DNA of 46,406 bases from a virus. The position numbers and the translations under genes were made by a program. The notes under the pieces were generated by a model that saw only the letters and a list, made by a program, of their open reading frames with translations, ran no database searches and had not been told where the DNA came from. Shown in pieces: positions 30,835-39,828 of the stretch; the stretch's first letter is position 1; every line of letters begins with the position of its first letter. Location of the stretch: positions 1 through 46,406 of IMG/VR virus record IMGVR_UViG_3300033233_000059; one strand, given 5' to 3'.

Positions 30835-31223
30835 GGGCGCTGCCCGAAGATGGCCGGATCTGCTTTCTCCAGCACGAGCCCTAGCCCACCCCAGGCGAGC
30901 GCGTGCGGCACGTCGATGCACGAACCGTCCTGGTACTCCCAGCCGACGTAGCCGTAGATCGCCCGGCCAGCCTTGCAGCTCAACCACTCGAAGCCGGTGA
31001 GCCCAGCAGCGTAGGCGGCGAATCGTAGCGGCAAGGAAACGTTCTTCATGCGCTCCTGCATCGCCAGCGCCAGCAACGCGCCGAGGCCGTAGATGGGCAG
31101 GAACGGAACATCCTGGCCGCCCCACACCGGCGACCTCGGCGGCTTGCGTCGCCAGAACGACTCGATGCCCCAGCCGGCGGCCGAGTAGGTCAGGAGCCGA
31201 GCTGCGGTGCGTCCGGCGTTCAT
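30831..31223 (-). CDS. Multi-span membrane protein (CmpB-like)
   Basis: A 130-aa protein with about four hydrophobic segments and the sequence PFLPIYGLGALLALAM and FEWLSCKAGRAIYGYVGWEY. These match the pattern of the putative ABC_trans_CmpB family of integral membrane proteins of unknown transport. Its presence among phage genes may reflect a superinfection or host-takeover role; not demonstrable. ATGA coupling with 30559-30834. Confidence 0.65.
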   Translation of the reverse strand: MNAGRTAARLLTYSAAGWGIESFWRRKPPRSPVWGGQDVPFLPIYGLGALLALAMQERMKNVSLPLRFAAYAAGLTGFEWLSCKAGRAIYGYVGWEYQDGSCIDVPHALAWGGLGLVLEKADPAIFGQRP

Positions 31224-31281
31224 TAGTTGCAGGCCCAGAATCCGCCTCCGGTGATTTCCAGCTTATGAGGCTGGCGAGCCG

Positions 31282-31488
31282 CTATTGCTCCATGCCTGCG
31301 TCGATGAGCTTAGCACGCCGCCCACGGTGTTGTGCCGCGGAAATAGCTACGGCTCGAATCCACGCCGACAGGCTCAAGCCTTCCCGCTGGGCTGCCAACA
31401 TGAAAATACGTGCCTCTTCTTCACTCAGGCGCAAGTGAAAGCGAGCCGACTTTTTTCGCGCTGCTGCTCTCTGTCCCGACGTCAGCAC
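31282..31488 (-). CDS. Ribbon-helix-helix-like protein, leaderless
   Basis: A 68-aa protein with the RHH pattern FHLRLSEEEARIFMLAAQRE then GLSLSAWIRAVAISAA, as in MobC/CopG-type proteins and transcriptional regulators. The start is GTG 31488; the -10 box TAAGGT ends 6 nt upstream, so the transcript should begin at the codon. It is controlled by site F, divergent from the aspartic-protease-like gene. It may be a repressor of either. Confidence 0.75.
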   Translation of the reverse strand: MLTSGQRAAARKKSARFHLRLSEEEARIFMLAAQREGLSLSAWIRAVAISAAQHRGRRAKLIDAGMEQ

Positions 31489-31494
31489 ACCTGC

Positions 31495-31554
31495 ACCTTA
31501 CCAGCGCGTTACCGCAGTGTCAACTTGACAGCGGACCAAGAATGTGCGTACACT
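31495..31554. promoter_or_regulatory. Divergent promoter pair with operator (site F)
   Basis: Minus: TTGACA (31518-31523), 17 nt, TAAGGT (31495-31500). Plus: TTGACA (31525-31530), 18 nt, TACACT (31549-31554). The -35 boxes are 1 nt apart (GTCAACTTGACA). The operator reads GTTGAC-N5-GGTAAC on the minus strand at 31508-31524. Both promoters end 6-7 nt before a start codon. Confidence 0.75.
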
Positions 31555-31561
31555 GGTACGC

Positions 31562-32050
31562 ATGCACAGGGACGACATCATTGTGGCAGCCATCCTCTCG
31601 AATTTCCGCACGAAGAGCTACATCGAGCAGGACGTTGTCATCGACACCGGCTTCGCTGGCGGCATCATGATGCCACAATCGATGGCGACAGACCTCGGTC
31701 TAACGCTTCATCCGATCACGCTCCCGATGGTGCTAGCGAACGGAACAAAGCTCCCTGGCAAGTACGCGCGCCTGAGCGTCATGCTTGTAGACCCAAGAGT
31801 CATCGGTGGGCATGGTCCGTCGGCGGTTGTTCGCGCCTACTGCCCGAACGAGTTGGACGACTGCGACGTCCTGCTCGGAATGAGCTTCATCCGCAAGGTT
31901 GGTTCGTTTTTGGCTATCGGCAGCCTCGAATGGGAACTGACAGAAGCCGTACCAAACCGACGGAAGATTTCCTCAGACGAGGCCCGTGAGCGCCGCGGAG
32001 ACTTCAGCCACTGGCGCATGCGGCCACGAGGCGACGCAAAGAAGTACTAG
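31562..32050 (+). CDS. Clan AA aspartic-protease-like protein, leaderless
   Basis: A 162-aa protein with VVIDTGFAGGIMMPQ (DTG at residues 28-30) and DVLLGMSFI (about 102-110), the two signatures of retropepsin-like (clan AA, single-domain) aspartic proteases that work as dimers. ATG 31562 follows the -10 box TACACT by 7 nt with no ribosome site, so a leaderless start is predicted; a longer start at 31544 lies inside the promoter. The substrate is unknown. Confidence 0.75.
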   Translation: MHRDDIIVAAILSNFRTKSYIEQDVVIDTGFAGGIMMPQSMATDLGLTLHPITLPMVLANGTKLPGKYARLSVMLVDPRVIGGHGPSAVVRAYCPNELDDCDVLLGMSFIRKVGSFLAIGSLEWELTEAVPNRRKISSDEARERRGDFSHWRMRPRGDAKKY

Positions 32051-32631
32051 CCGCCCATCGATGTCACGTCGCCGCCAACCATCTCGGCGAGGGCAGACAG
32101 CTCTCCCTCTCCTCGCAGACGGTTCACTGCCGCTGGGTTCTTCGTGTAGCCGTGGGGCAGTGCGATGGCCTTCTTCGAGGCGCTGTCGAAGTACACCCAC
32201 TTCGCTTGGGCGATGGGCGTGCCAGGCCGCCGAGCACCCGGACCGCAGCGCTCCTGCGGCCCCTCGGGCATCATGAACTCGTCATCGGTGTATGGGCAGA
32301 AGGTCACGGGCACCCACTCGCGCATGTCGCCAAGGCGCTTCTTTACCTTCTCGGGGTCACGGGCCGTGCCCTCTACCCAGGCGATGACCTCGCGGGCCTT
32401 CTTCTTGCGGATGCGAGCCACGCCCGCTTTCGACACGACGAACGTCGCATCTTCGAGCAGCACCGAGTCGACGTAGGCGAGCACCCTGCGGCCCTTGCCG
32501 AAGATGGTGAAGCACTCTGCCATCGGCGGATGCTTCTTCGGGCCGCACCGATTCAGATTGAAGGCGCTCGCCACCAGCTGCCCGTCGAAGTCTGCACCCG
32601 TACCCGTCAGCTCGACCACGTTGCGCTGCAT
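32047..32631 (-). CDS. Hypothetical protein
   Basis: A 194-aa protein starting MQRNVVELTGTGADF. The middle reads RRVLAYVDSVLLEDATFVVS and KKAREVIAWVEGTARDPEKV; no catalytic pattern. Convergent with the aspartic-protease-like gene (4-nt overlap). TTGCCG-18-TAGCTT with a 7-nt gap to the ATG is a weak leaderless promoter. Function unknown. Confidence 0.65.
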   Translation of the reverse strand: MQRNVVELTGTGADFDGQLVASAFNLNRCGPKKHPPMAECFTIFGKGRRVLAYVDSVLLEDATFVVSKAGVARIRKKKAREVIAWVEGTARDPEKVKKRLGDMREWVPVTFCPYTDDEFMMPEGPQERCGPGARRPGTPIAQAKWVYFDSASKKAIALPHGYTKNPAAVNRLRGEGELSALAEMVGGDVTSMGG

Positions 32632-32693
32632 GAGCCCCAAGCTAGCGCCACGACCGAAGAGACGGCAAGGGCTTACAGTACGCCAGGAATGCC

Positions 32694-34160
32694 CTAACCT
32701 GCGGCCACAAGCGACAGAAATAGATCCCAAGGCCAGCGCTTGTCACCCTGCAGGCCTGGGTCTTGGTGATCGGACTTCTTGAACGCCGCCGTCGCTGCTG
32801 CGTGACTTGTGATGCCGCGCTGCCCTGCGAGCAACCCATCAGCATCGACGCGCACGATCGGCACGTTCCAGCGCTTGCAGATAGCCGCCACGAGCTTGGC
32901 GCTGCGCTCCAGCACGAGTCGTCCCGCTCGTGCGTCGGAGCCAACGCGCTCCCATTCCGTCCGCGCAGCCCAGCCGACCTGCTCGATTTGGATACCGGTG
33001 CGGTTCGCCCCAGGGGCGGCCCATGCAACATCCTGCTCACGAACGCACTGGAAAGCCGCTTCGGGCCCGACCACATAATGGCTGCTCGCCTGCGGCGCGT
33101 TGGGCCCGGCGAAGTACATGGCAACGCCGTGAGCTTGGCCAACGATGGTCGACATCTTGACCGGTACGGGCTCCGTTGAATGCAACACGACCCAGTCGAT
33201 GCGCGTGCGATTGGCCGGCGTGTAGTTCTTCGCCTGGATGAACTCGATGTCCGACACGCCATGACCGACCGGTGCCGGCACGCTCGGGCGCGCAGCGCGT
33301 TCGTAGGCCAAGCTCGCGGCCTCGGTGCGTCCGCCGTGGATGCCGTCTGCCTTGCCAGGCGCGTAGCCGTGCGCGAGCAGCCAAAGCTGCCACGCGGTCA
33401 CTGAGCCCGGCGGTGGCTGGTCGGCGTCGCCAAGACGTGTGCGCGCTGGCTGCGTGTCTGGGCTTGACGGCGGAGCGCTGGGCGCCGATGGAACAGGCTC
33501 CGGCGGACCTGCCTGCGGCTCGGGCTCAGGCTTCGAGCTGGGCGGCGGGTTGTCAGCCGGCGCGGGACCGCCACGCTCCAGCATGGTCAAGGTGCCATAG
33601 TCGAACATGTCCTCGCCATGGCGCCCTTGGTCGTGGTCCTCCTCCTGCACGAAGCCGGGACCATGACGTCCTGGGCTGAACCGCTCCAGATGCTGCGTCC
33701 ACCAGCCCATCAGGTACGCCCTGCCGGCGGGAGCGCCTGAGTGCCACCACTTGCCGGCGCCGCATACCACCTGCTTGCCGTCGTGGTTCATCCCGTCCCA
33801 GTGCAACTCGCGCAGGCCAGGCGTGCTGGTGACGTGGTTGTGGTTCCAGAATCGGTCGGCGTGGTCGAGCGACGCAGAAAGCTCCGTCGAGTCCGGGTTG
33901 ATCGTGACGGGCTCGACGTGCAAGCCGACGTCGCGAATTTCGCGAATTGTCCGCGGGCTGACGAGGCGCGCGCCATTCGCTGCAGCGAAAGCCTTCGCAT
34001 CCTTGTAAGAAAGGCATGCGAACAGGTAGTCGCTGCCATCGGGCAGACGCTTCGTCTTGTCGACGAGCGAGATTTTCGTAACCTCGACGCCGCTCGGCAG
34101 CGTGGTCCAACCGGACGCGTGGATGGCAGCTGCGGCGGGCAGGGTTCGATGGGTTGTCAT
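32694..34160 (-). CDS. N-acetylmuramoyl-L-alanine amidase endolysin
   Basis: A 488-aa protein. Residues 320-470 form an Amidase_2 (T7-lysozyme-like) domain: IDWVVLHSTE (H327), SSHYVVGPEAAFQ (H361), and SHAAATAAFKKSDHQDPG with H453 and D467 as the remaining zinc ligands. Ahead of it is a peptidoglycan-binding-like segment (252-295) after a Pro-rich linker (200-250). The N-terminal 190 residues are a separate domain (DHADRFWNHNHVTSTP, WDGMNHDGKQVVC) perhaps for substrate recognition. No signal peptide or export motif is clear. It cuts the amide bond of peptidoglycan at lysis. A TATAAA 8 nt before the ATG hints at a leaderless message. Confidence 0.9.
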   Translation of the reverse strand: MTTHRTLPAAAAIHASGWTTLPSGVEVTKISLVDKTKRLPDGSDYLFACLSYKDAKAFAAANGARLVSPRTIREIRDVGLHVEPVTINPDSTELSASLDHADRFWNHNHVTSTPGLRELHWDGMNHDGKQVVCGAGKWWHSGAPAGRAYLMGWWTQHLERFSPGRHGPGFVQEEDHDQGRHGEDMFDYGTLTMLERGGPAPADNPPPSSKPEPEPQAGPPEPVPSAPSAPPSSPDTQPARTRLGDADQPPPGSVTAWQLWLLAHGYAPGKADGIHGGRTEAASLAYERAARPSVPAPVGHGVSDIEFIQAKNYTPANRTRIDWVVLHSTEPVPVKMSTIVGQAHGVAMYFAGPNAPQASSHYVVGPEAAFQCVREQDVAWAAPGANRTGIQIEQVGWAARTEWERVGSDARAGRLVLERSAKLVAAICKRWNVPIVRVDADGLLAGQRGITSHAAATAAFKKSDHQDPGLQGDKRWPWDLFLSLVAAG

Positions 34161-34169
34161 CGACGCGAT

Positions 34170-36167
34170 TTATAGCATGCGGCGTGCCGGGAATGGAATG
34201 ACAACCGCACCGACATGCTGAGGCAGCTTTTTACGCTGGTCGCGCACCGGCCACTCACTGAACTCTACCGGCAGCCAGTCCAAGAACACGCTCGGCCCCG
34301 TCACCATCGGCTTGCCCTCTTTGAAGCGTTCTTCGGCGTACGTGATGGTCAGCGCATGCCGAGGCCGCGAGCAGGCGACGAAGCAGACGCGCCGCTCTTC
34401 CTCGGGGTCAGCGTCCAAGAAGGCCGACGGCATGACGCCCGCTTCACAGCCGGCAAGCCAGACGGCGTCCCATTCAAGTCCCTTGGCGCCATGAATGGTG
34501 GAGAGCGTAACCTTGCCACCCTTCATGTCGTCCTGCGACGTAATCAGCGACACCTCTTGCAAATAGCCTTCGAGCGTAGGCTCGGACACGCGCTTCTCGT
34601 AAGCGTCAACGGCGCCAATGACTTGGTCGATGTGAAGCGCGTCCTGCTCGGCCTTCTTGGCCTCGTCGATCTTCTTGTCGCTGAGGTACTTGTTGAGCTG
34701 GTCGGTCAAGTGCGCCCGGTAGCCGCTGCCGTCGATGAGCTGCGCCGCGAGGCGCGTCAGATAGCCTGGTGAGCGCTCGCCAAGTGTCTTTTCAGCGGCG
34801 CGATACATGTGAAAGAACCTCGTCAGCCCCGCCTCACCCTTGCCATTGAGCACGCCTTCGCTCAAGGCCGCCTGCACCGTCGCCGCAAGGCTGCGCCCAA
34901 GCTGTCGAGACTTCTGCCGCAGCTTCGAGATAGCTGCATCACCAAGCCCGCGTGCCGGCAGGTTGATGATGCGCTCGAAGTCGAGGTCGGAATCCTGGTT
35001 GATGGCCAGGCGCAGGTAGGACAGGCAATCCTTGACGACCTTGCGCTCGTAGAAACCGACACCGCCTACGACCTGGTAGCGGATGCCGCGGTTGCGTAAC
35101 TCGTCTTCGATGGCACGCGACAGGTGCCGGGCCCGGTAGAGCACGGCGCACTCTGACGGTGGCGTCCCTGCGGCAATCCTGGCCATGATGGCCTGAGAGA
35201 GGAACCGCGCCTCGGCGTTCTCGTCCCCGAAGCCTCGCACGATCACCTTCTCGCCGAGCGAGTTGTTCGTGCGCGCCTGCCCCACCTTGCGATACGCGTT
35301 CGAGCACTCGACGATGCTGCGGGTCGAGCGGTAGTTTTCGAGCAGGTCGACGCTTACGGCTTCCTTGAAGTGGTCCCGCGAGAACGCGACGATGTTGTCG
35401 GGCTCGGCGCCGCGCCAGCTGTACAAGGCCTGATCCAAATCTCCAACTACGGTCACGTTTCGCTTCGTGCTGAGCGCAAGCACGATGCGACACTGCACGT
35501 TGCTCGTGTCCTGAAACTCATCCACGAGCACGTAGTCCCACTTCGCCCGAAGGCGAAGGCCAAGCTCGGACTCTGATTCGATCGCACGCATCGCGACGTT
35601 GAGGAGATCATCAAAGTCGAAGGCGTTGTTGGCGATGAGGATCTCTTCGTACCGGCGCCAGATGGCTTTCGCCTCAGCGGCCAGATCGTCATCCCGGTCA
35701 TCGATGTCCTGCCAGCGAAGAGCACGGCATTTGCCTTTGCTAATCTTGCCCCGGTGATCGCCGAACTTCACGCGCTTCGGGTCAAGCTCCAGCTCCTTGA
35801 TGGCCGCTTTGACGCACCGCTCGGTGTCGTTCTCGTCGAAGATGGAGAAGCCCGTCTTCCTTCCTTCCAGGTGTTCCGGCGGGAACGAGCGCATCAGCCG
35901 ACAGGCCACGGAATGAAACGTCCCCATCCACAGACGCGCAGCCTTGTCTTCGCCTACGAGCTTGGCGATGCGATGGCGCATCTCCGAACTCGCCTTATTC
36001 GTAAACGTCACGGCCAGGATGCGAGCCGGGACAACCCCGCGTCCTAACATCTTCGCGATGCGATGCGTAATGACACGAGTCTTGCCGCTACCGGCGCCAG
36101 CAGCGATGGACAGCGGGCCATCTCCGAACTCAACCGCAGCTAACTGCGCAGGATTCAAGTCTGCCAT
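34170..36167 (-). CDS. UvrD/PcrA-like superfamily 1 helicase
   Basis: A 665-aa 3'-to-5' helicase. Walker A GAGSGKT is at 24-30, followed by VLVDEFQDTSNVQ (motif II, DEFQD), GDLDQALYSWRGAEPD (III), VLLARH-like VLYRARHLS (IV) and STIHGAKGLEWDAVW (V) and CSRPRHALTITYAE (VI). Size is typical. ATG 36167 has CAGGAA nearby; GTG 36191 is an alternative. It probably works in replication or recombination of the element. Confidence 0.9.
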   Translation of the reverse strand: MADLNPAQLAAVEFGDGPLSIAAGAGSGKTRVITHRIAKMLGRGVVPARILAVTFTNKASSEMRHRIAKLVGEDKAARLWMGTFHSVACRLMRSFPPEHLEGRKTGFSIFDENDTERCVKAAIKELELDPKRVKFGDHRGKISKGKCRALRWQDIDDRDDDLAAEAKAIWRRYEEILIANNAFDFDDLLNVAMRAIESESELGLRLRAKWDYVLVDEFQDTSNVQCRIVLALSTKRNVTVVGDLDQALYSWRGAEPDNIVAFSRDHFKEAVSVDLLENYRSTRSIVECSNAYRKVGQARTNNSLGEKVIVRGFGDENAEARFLSQAIMARIAAGTPPSECAVLYRARHLSRAIEDELRNRGIRYQVVGGVGFYERKVVKDCLSYLRLAINQDSDLDFERIINLPARGLGDAAISKLRQKSRQLGRSLAATVQAALSEGVLNGKGEAGLTRFFHMYRAAEKTLGERSPGYLTRLAAQLIDGSGYRAHLTDQLNKYLSDKKIDEAKKAEQDALHIDQVIGAVDAYEKRVSEPTLEGYLQEVSLITSQDDMKGGKVTLSTIHGAKGLEWDAVWLAGCEAGVMPSAFLDADPEEERRVCFVACSRPRHALTITYAEERFKEGKPMVTGPSVFLDWLPVEFSEWPVRDQRKKLPQHVGAVVIPFPARRML

Positions 36168-36251
36168 TGCGTTCCTGCCATTGCGGTCCACGCCTTGCCC
36201 AACCAGGACGATTCCTGGCGTGTGCCGTCCTTTCCATTCCTGCCGAACTGT

Positions 36252-36677
36252 TTACGCCCGGTCGACTAGCTCCATGAGCCGTTCCCGCACGCCTTCAGCG
36301 ACGAGCCGGTCGATGAGGCCGACGACCTCGTCGATGCGCTCCAAGCGAGCGCGCGAGCCGTTGCCGTTGGCCTTCTTCTTCTCGTCCCGCCGCCGTCCTG
36401 CTGACGCTGCCGCACCTTGCAGGCGCTCGTTGCGCTCTGCAAAGGCAGCGAGGACGGTCTCCTGCGTGGACTGAGACACCTTCGCGGCCTGCTTCTTGGG
36501 GCCCTTCTTCTTCGCCGCAGCCTCCCTGGCCGTAGACCACCGGACGTTGGAAACGTAGGCCGTGGTCAGTTGGATGCCCTTGTTCTTGGCCGCCTCGACG
36601 ACCTCCTTGGCCGCCATGGTCTTCGGGCATGCCCTAACGAAAGCTGCTTTTTCACCGAACGTGCTGTCGCTGCTCAT
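36252..36677 (-). CDS. Small helical DNA-binding-like protein, paralogue of 17914-18249
   Basis: A 141-aa protein with the same module as the 17914 gene at residues 10-45 (FVRACPKTMAAKEVVEAAKN, AYVSNVRWS). Then comes a Lys/Ala-rich basic linker (AAAKKKGPKKQAAKV) like a histone-H1-type tail and a C-terminal helix (DEVVGLIDRLVAEGVRERL). It likely binds DNA. ATG 36677 has AAGGA nearby and sits behind the minus-strand promoter of site G. Confidence 0.75.
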   Translation of the reverse strand: MSSDSTFGEKAAFVRACPKTMAAKEVVEAAKNKGIQLTTAYVSNVRWSTAREAAAKKKGPKKQAAKVSQSTQETVLAAFAERNERLQGAAASAGRRRDEKKKANGNGSRARLERIDEVVGLIDRLVAEGVRERLMELVDRA

Positions 36678-36703
36678 GTTCCTTGATCTCTCCTCGAAGA
36701 GGA

Positions 36704-36746
36704 CCATAACCCAACCGTTGCCACCATGTCAACGATGTTCTATGGT
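36704..36746. promoter_or_regulatory. Divergent promoters with GTTGCC-N5-GTCAAC operator (site G)
   Basis: Plus: TTGCCA (36718-36723), 17 nt, TATGGT (36741-36746). Minus: TTGACA (36727-36732), 17 nt, TTATGG (36704-36709). The operator at 36717-36733 is one base from a perfect GTTGAC-N5-GTCAAC palindrome and covers both -35 boxes. Confidence 0.75.
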
Positions 36747-36752
36747 GGGCCA

Positions 36753-37115
36753 ATGAACTGGACACCCGTGAACAAGACGCTCGCCGACTGGGAGAAAGAG
36801 GCAGGAGGCTACGTCATTCATTCAGGCACGCTTCTCTTGACGAAGGATGGCATCTGGTTCTGCGGGATGATAGGCGCTGTCCTGGTTCCGATGTCGGAAG
36901 AAGTCCTCGACCGGTACGACCTGAAGAACCCGGAGACAGGGCTTCAGCTTGCCATCTTCAGCTCCATGAACCAGCCACCCGATGCGCCGGAACGCTTCTC
37001 GGGAAACGACATTGTTCTCGCGTTTAGCGACACGGAGCTTCCTCCCGGCGCGCCATCGGCTTGCTACCGTAAAGAGAACGGACTCGTCGTCTGCAGCTGT
37101 GGCGACGACTACTAG
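36753..37115 (+). CDS. Hypothetical protein, leaderless
   Basis: A 120-aa protein starting MNWTPVNKTLADWEKEAGG. Beta-rich in the middle (SGTLLLTKDGIWFCGMIGAV), with a Cys pair at the end (CSCGDDY). The ATG lies 6 nt after the -10 box TATGGT of site G without a ribosome site. Function unknown. Confidence 0.7.
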   Translation: MNWTPVNKTLADWEKEAGGYVIHSGTLLLTKDGIWFCGMIGAVLVPMSEEVLDRYDLKNPETGLQLAIFSSMNQPPDAPERFSGNDIVLAFSDTELPPGAPSACYRKENGLVVCSCGDDY

Positions 37116-37144
37116 GCGCTGCGCCAAAAGGAGGACGTACTGCC

Positions 37145-37294
37145 ATGAACATCAACACCTGGATATTCTGGTGCACCACAGCGGCCATCGCCATCCAGGT
37201 CATCGGATGGGTTGTCGTTGGTCTTTGGTCACGGCTGCCATGGGAGCGACGGCGCCACAAAGGGCGCGCCAAGGACCACAGGCCTCGCGACTAA
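37145..37294 (+). CDS. Small single-span membrane protein
   Basis: A 49-aa protein with an excellent AAAAGGAGG ribosome site. One hydrophobic helix (WCTTAAIAIQVIGWVVVGLW, about 9-28) is followed by a very basic tail (RLPWERRRHKGRAKDHRPRD). That orientation predicts a cytoplasmic basic tail. Its stop overlaps the convergent helicase gene by 4 nt. Possibly a regulatory or lysis-related membrane peptide. Confidence 0.65.
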   Translation: MNINTWIFWCTTAAIAIQVIGWVVVGLWSRLPWERRRHKGRAKDHRPRD

Positions 37295-39825
37295 AATGTG
37301 TCAGCGCTGCGCCAGTCGATGAGCGGTAGCTCGCGCTGGCGCGGGTTAGCGGTCGCCTGGCCCTTCTTGCCGAACATTTGCCCGAAAACGTGCTCTTCAG
37401 CCTGGTCGCTCGTCAGGTTGAGGCCATCGATGACCTGGGCGATGGTAGCCGTTTTGTCGACGAGCATGGTGCCCAGGATGTTGTCGATGGTCCCGGCAGC
37501 GTCGAGATAGACGACAGTGCACTTGTTCTTTTGTCCAATACGGTGAATCCGATCTTCTGCCTGTACCAACATCGCTGGCACAAACGAACGTTCGAGGAAC
37601 AGCACCTCGCTGGCTGCTGTGAGCGTGAGCCCGACGCCTGCCGCCTGGATCGAGCAAACGATAACGTCTAGCTCGCCACGCTGAAAGGCATCTTTGTCGG
37701 CCGTGCGCTTCTCTTCGCCCATGCCGCCGATGATCTTGCCTACGCGGAACGTCCGCTTGCCTTGCCGGCTGTCGAACTCGGTTTCCGCGAGGCGCTTGGC
37801 AAGCACCTCGGTTACGTCGCGATGGTGCGCCATGACGACGAGCGGTCGGCCCGTACCCTCAGCGTGCTGCACGATCCAATCGACCGCGTAGTCTATCTTG
37901 CCGACGGCGGCCAGGTGTCGCAGGCCTGTCATCTTGGTGATGGCCTGCGCTCGCAAGTGTTTCTTCAGCGCCTCGGGGCCACCGTTCGCTTCGACCCACA
38001 CCGCGAAGTCGTCAGCCGCCTTCTGGTAGGCCTTGGCTGACTTGTCGTCGAGCGCGATGAGCTTGGTCTGCCGGCTCTTCTCGGGCAGGTCGAGGATGTC
38101 CTTCGTGCGCCGCAGCATGTAGCGGCTCGTCAGGATGCTGTTCAGCTCGGCCTCGTTGCTTGACCCAGAGAAGTTCCAGGTCTTTCCTGGGCGCCCAGGA
38201 ATGCTGTCGAGGAACCCGGCAGCGTACCGCGTGCCGAACTTGACGTAGGAATCCCAGCGCTGCGAGTCGATCATGTAGAGCAACGACCACAGCTCGATGG
38301 GTCGGTTCATGATCGGAGTTGCCGTGAGCAGGAAGCGCTTGTGCCGGACGTGCGCTGCGAGGTCAGCGACGGCGACAGCACGCTTGCTGCCGGCGAGCGT
38401 CTTCTGCCGCGTACCTGGCTTGCCCTTCTGCTTCATGTTTTTCGCGTAATGAGCCTCATCTACGATGAGTGTGTTCAGTTCGATCTTGAGCAGCATGGCA
38501 AGGTGATGCGGCAGAATATCGTAGTTCGCAACGATGACGTCAGCGGCCTCGTAGCGCTGACGCTCGTAGGGCTTCGTGCCGGAGCACACAAGCACGCCGA
38601 ACTCGCTGCGCCACCGGTTCATCTCGCGAGCCCACTCGACGCGCATCGCGGCGGGGCACACGACGATGACGCGTTTGTCGGCAGCGGCACAGCTGGTCAT
38701 CGTCTTGCCTAACCCTGGCTCGTCAGCGAGGAGACCCGTTTTGTACTTGTCGAGCCAGGCCACTCCTTCGACTTGGTGCTTCATCGCGATGGCTGGGATA
38801 GCCCGAGCTGGCGCTAGCGACGGCGTCGGTCGAGGCGCGTCTTGAGCGGTGGCGTCCTTCGCGGCCTCATCGTCGCGCTTCTTTTCGTCCTTGGCGACCT
38901 CGCTGGCTGGCTTCAGCTTGACGTCGTTGAAGCCAAGAAACTCGTAGCCACGTTCACCCGGCTTGACTAGGCCGACGCGCTGGTTGCCGCTCTCGGGGCT
39001 CACCCAGCCGACGATGCGCTCGCGCCCCTGCGGGTCGATGACTACGTCGCCCTTCTGGAGCTTCATCGGAGCGACGCCGCTCTCGCCGGTCGCTTCCTTC
39101 GGCGCACCAGTCGGCTTCGTCGGCGGTGGGGGGATCTGAACCTCGCGTGGGATCTCCATCAGGTTGCCATCCACGCCTTCCATGAGCTGGCCGGGGAAGG
39201 ATACGCTGAGCGCCGCGAGCCCGAGCGCCATCGAGCGCTCGTCACCTGGGATGACCCAGCACTTGCTGGCCGAGTCGAACATCCTGCCTTGGATGTTGCG
39301 CACGGCGTTGACGAAGCCTGCACTGTACGGCGTGCATAGCGCAATACGCCCGTCCTTCTGGCGCACCATGCGAATGCCGTGCTTCTTGAAGTACAGCTCC
39401 GAGAGGCGGTCGGCCACGCGCGAAAATCCGCACGCCAACGCGATGCGCTGACACGCCGCGATGACGAGGTTCTTCTGCTGGTCGGGATAGCTGATGGCGA
39501 GCGACGCTTGGTAAACGGCCTTGTTGCAGAGACGTCCCGCTGTCGCGTTCTTCACGTCTTTCGCGAGCGCTTCCCGCAGGCGCTCGGGCGCGATTTCAAG
39601 GACGCTGGCGATGGCAGCGCGGTCCGGTTCGGACTCGAACTGGCCCTTGTGTGGCAACATGTACTTGTCGGCGCAAATCGGCCCGTAACCTACCTCGATG
39701 CTGTGAGCGTCCAGTAGCTGCCGGCCGCAAAAACAGCAATGCGACGGGATGTCTGCAGCACCCGGCGCGCTGTACGTGCGCTGCCCTTCATCGTTCGGCT
39801 CGAACTCGACCGGCTCGGCGCTCAT
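37291..39825 (-). CDS. SNF2-family helicase with N-terminal zinc-finger domain
   Basis: An 844-aa SWI2/SNF2 ATPase. An N-terminal Cys cluster (CCFCGR and CADKY, about 30-53) resembles a DUF6011-type finger, followed by a SMARCAL1-like central segment (about 120-220). Motifs are ADEPGLGKT (I), VDEAHYAKN (II, DEAH), LLTATPIMNRPIELW (III) and EDRIHRIGQKN (VI). It differs from the 569-aa paralogue (DEAQ) by the zinc head and a spacer domain with QKGDVVIDPQGRER. It may remodel forks or annealing intermediates. Confidence 0.9.
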   Translation of the reverse strand: MSAEPVEFEPNDEGQRTYSAPGAADIPSHCCFCGRQLLDAHSIEVGYGPICADKYMLPHKGQFESEPDRAAIASVLEIAPERLREALAKDVKNATAGRLCNKAVYQASLAISYPDQQKNLVIAACQRIALACGFSRVADRLSELYFKKHGIRMVRQKDGRIALCTPYSAGFVNAVRNIQGRMFDSASKCWVIPGDERSMALGLAALSVSFPGQLMEGVDGNLMEIPREVQIPPPPTKPTGAPKEATGESGVAPMKLQKGDVVIDPQGRERIVGWVSPESGNQRVGLVKPGERGYEFLGFNDVKLKPASEVAKDEKKRDDEAAKDATAQDAPRPTPSLAPARAIPAIAMKHQVEGVAWLDKYKTGLLADEPGLGKTMTSCAAADKRVIVVCPAAMRVEWAREMNRWRSEFGVLVCSGTKPYERQRYEAADVIVANYDILPHHLAMLLKIELNTLIVDEAHYAKNMKQKGKPGTRQKTLAGSKRAVAVADLAAHVRHKRFLLTATPIMNRPIELWSLLYMIDSQRWDSYVKFGTRYAAGFLDSIPGRPGKTWNFSGSSNEAELNSILTSRYMLRRTKDILDLPEKSRQTKLIALDDKSAKAYQKAADDFAVWVEANGGPEALKKHLRAQAITKMTGLRHLAAVGKIDYAVDWIVQHAEGTGRPLVVMAHHRDVTEVLAKRLAETEFDSRQGKRTFRVGKIIGGMGEEKRTADKDAFQRGELDVIVCSIQAAGVGLTLTAASEVLFLERSFVPAMLVQAEDRIHRIGQKNKCTVVYLDAAGTIDNILGTMLVDKTATIAQVIDGLNLTSDQAEEHVFGQMFGKKGQATANPRQRELPLIDWRSADTF

Positions 39826-39828
39826 TTC

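Noticed and set aside
34160-34200. Site for the GTTGAC operator at the endolysin start
   Set aside because: TATAAA is present, but there is no GTTGAC arm; only a weak TTCCAT -35.
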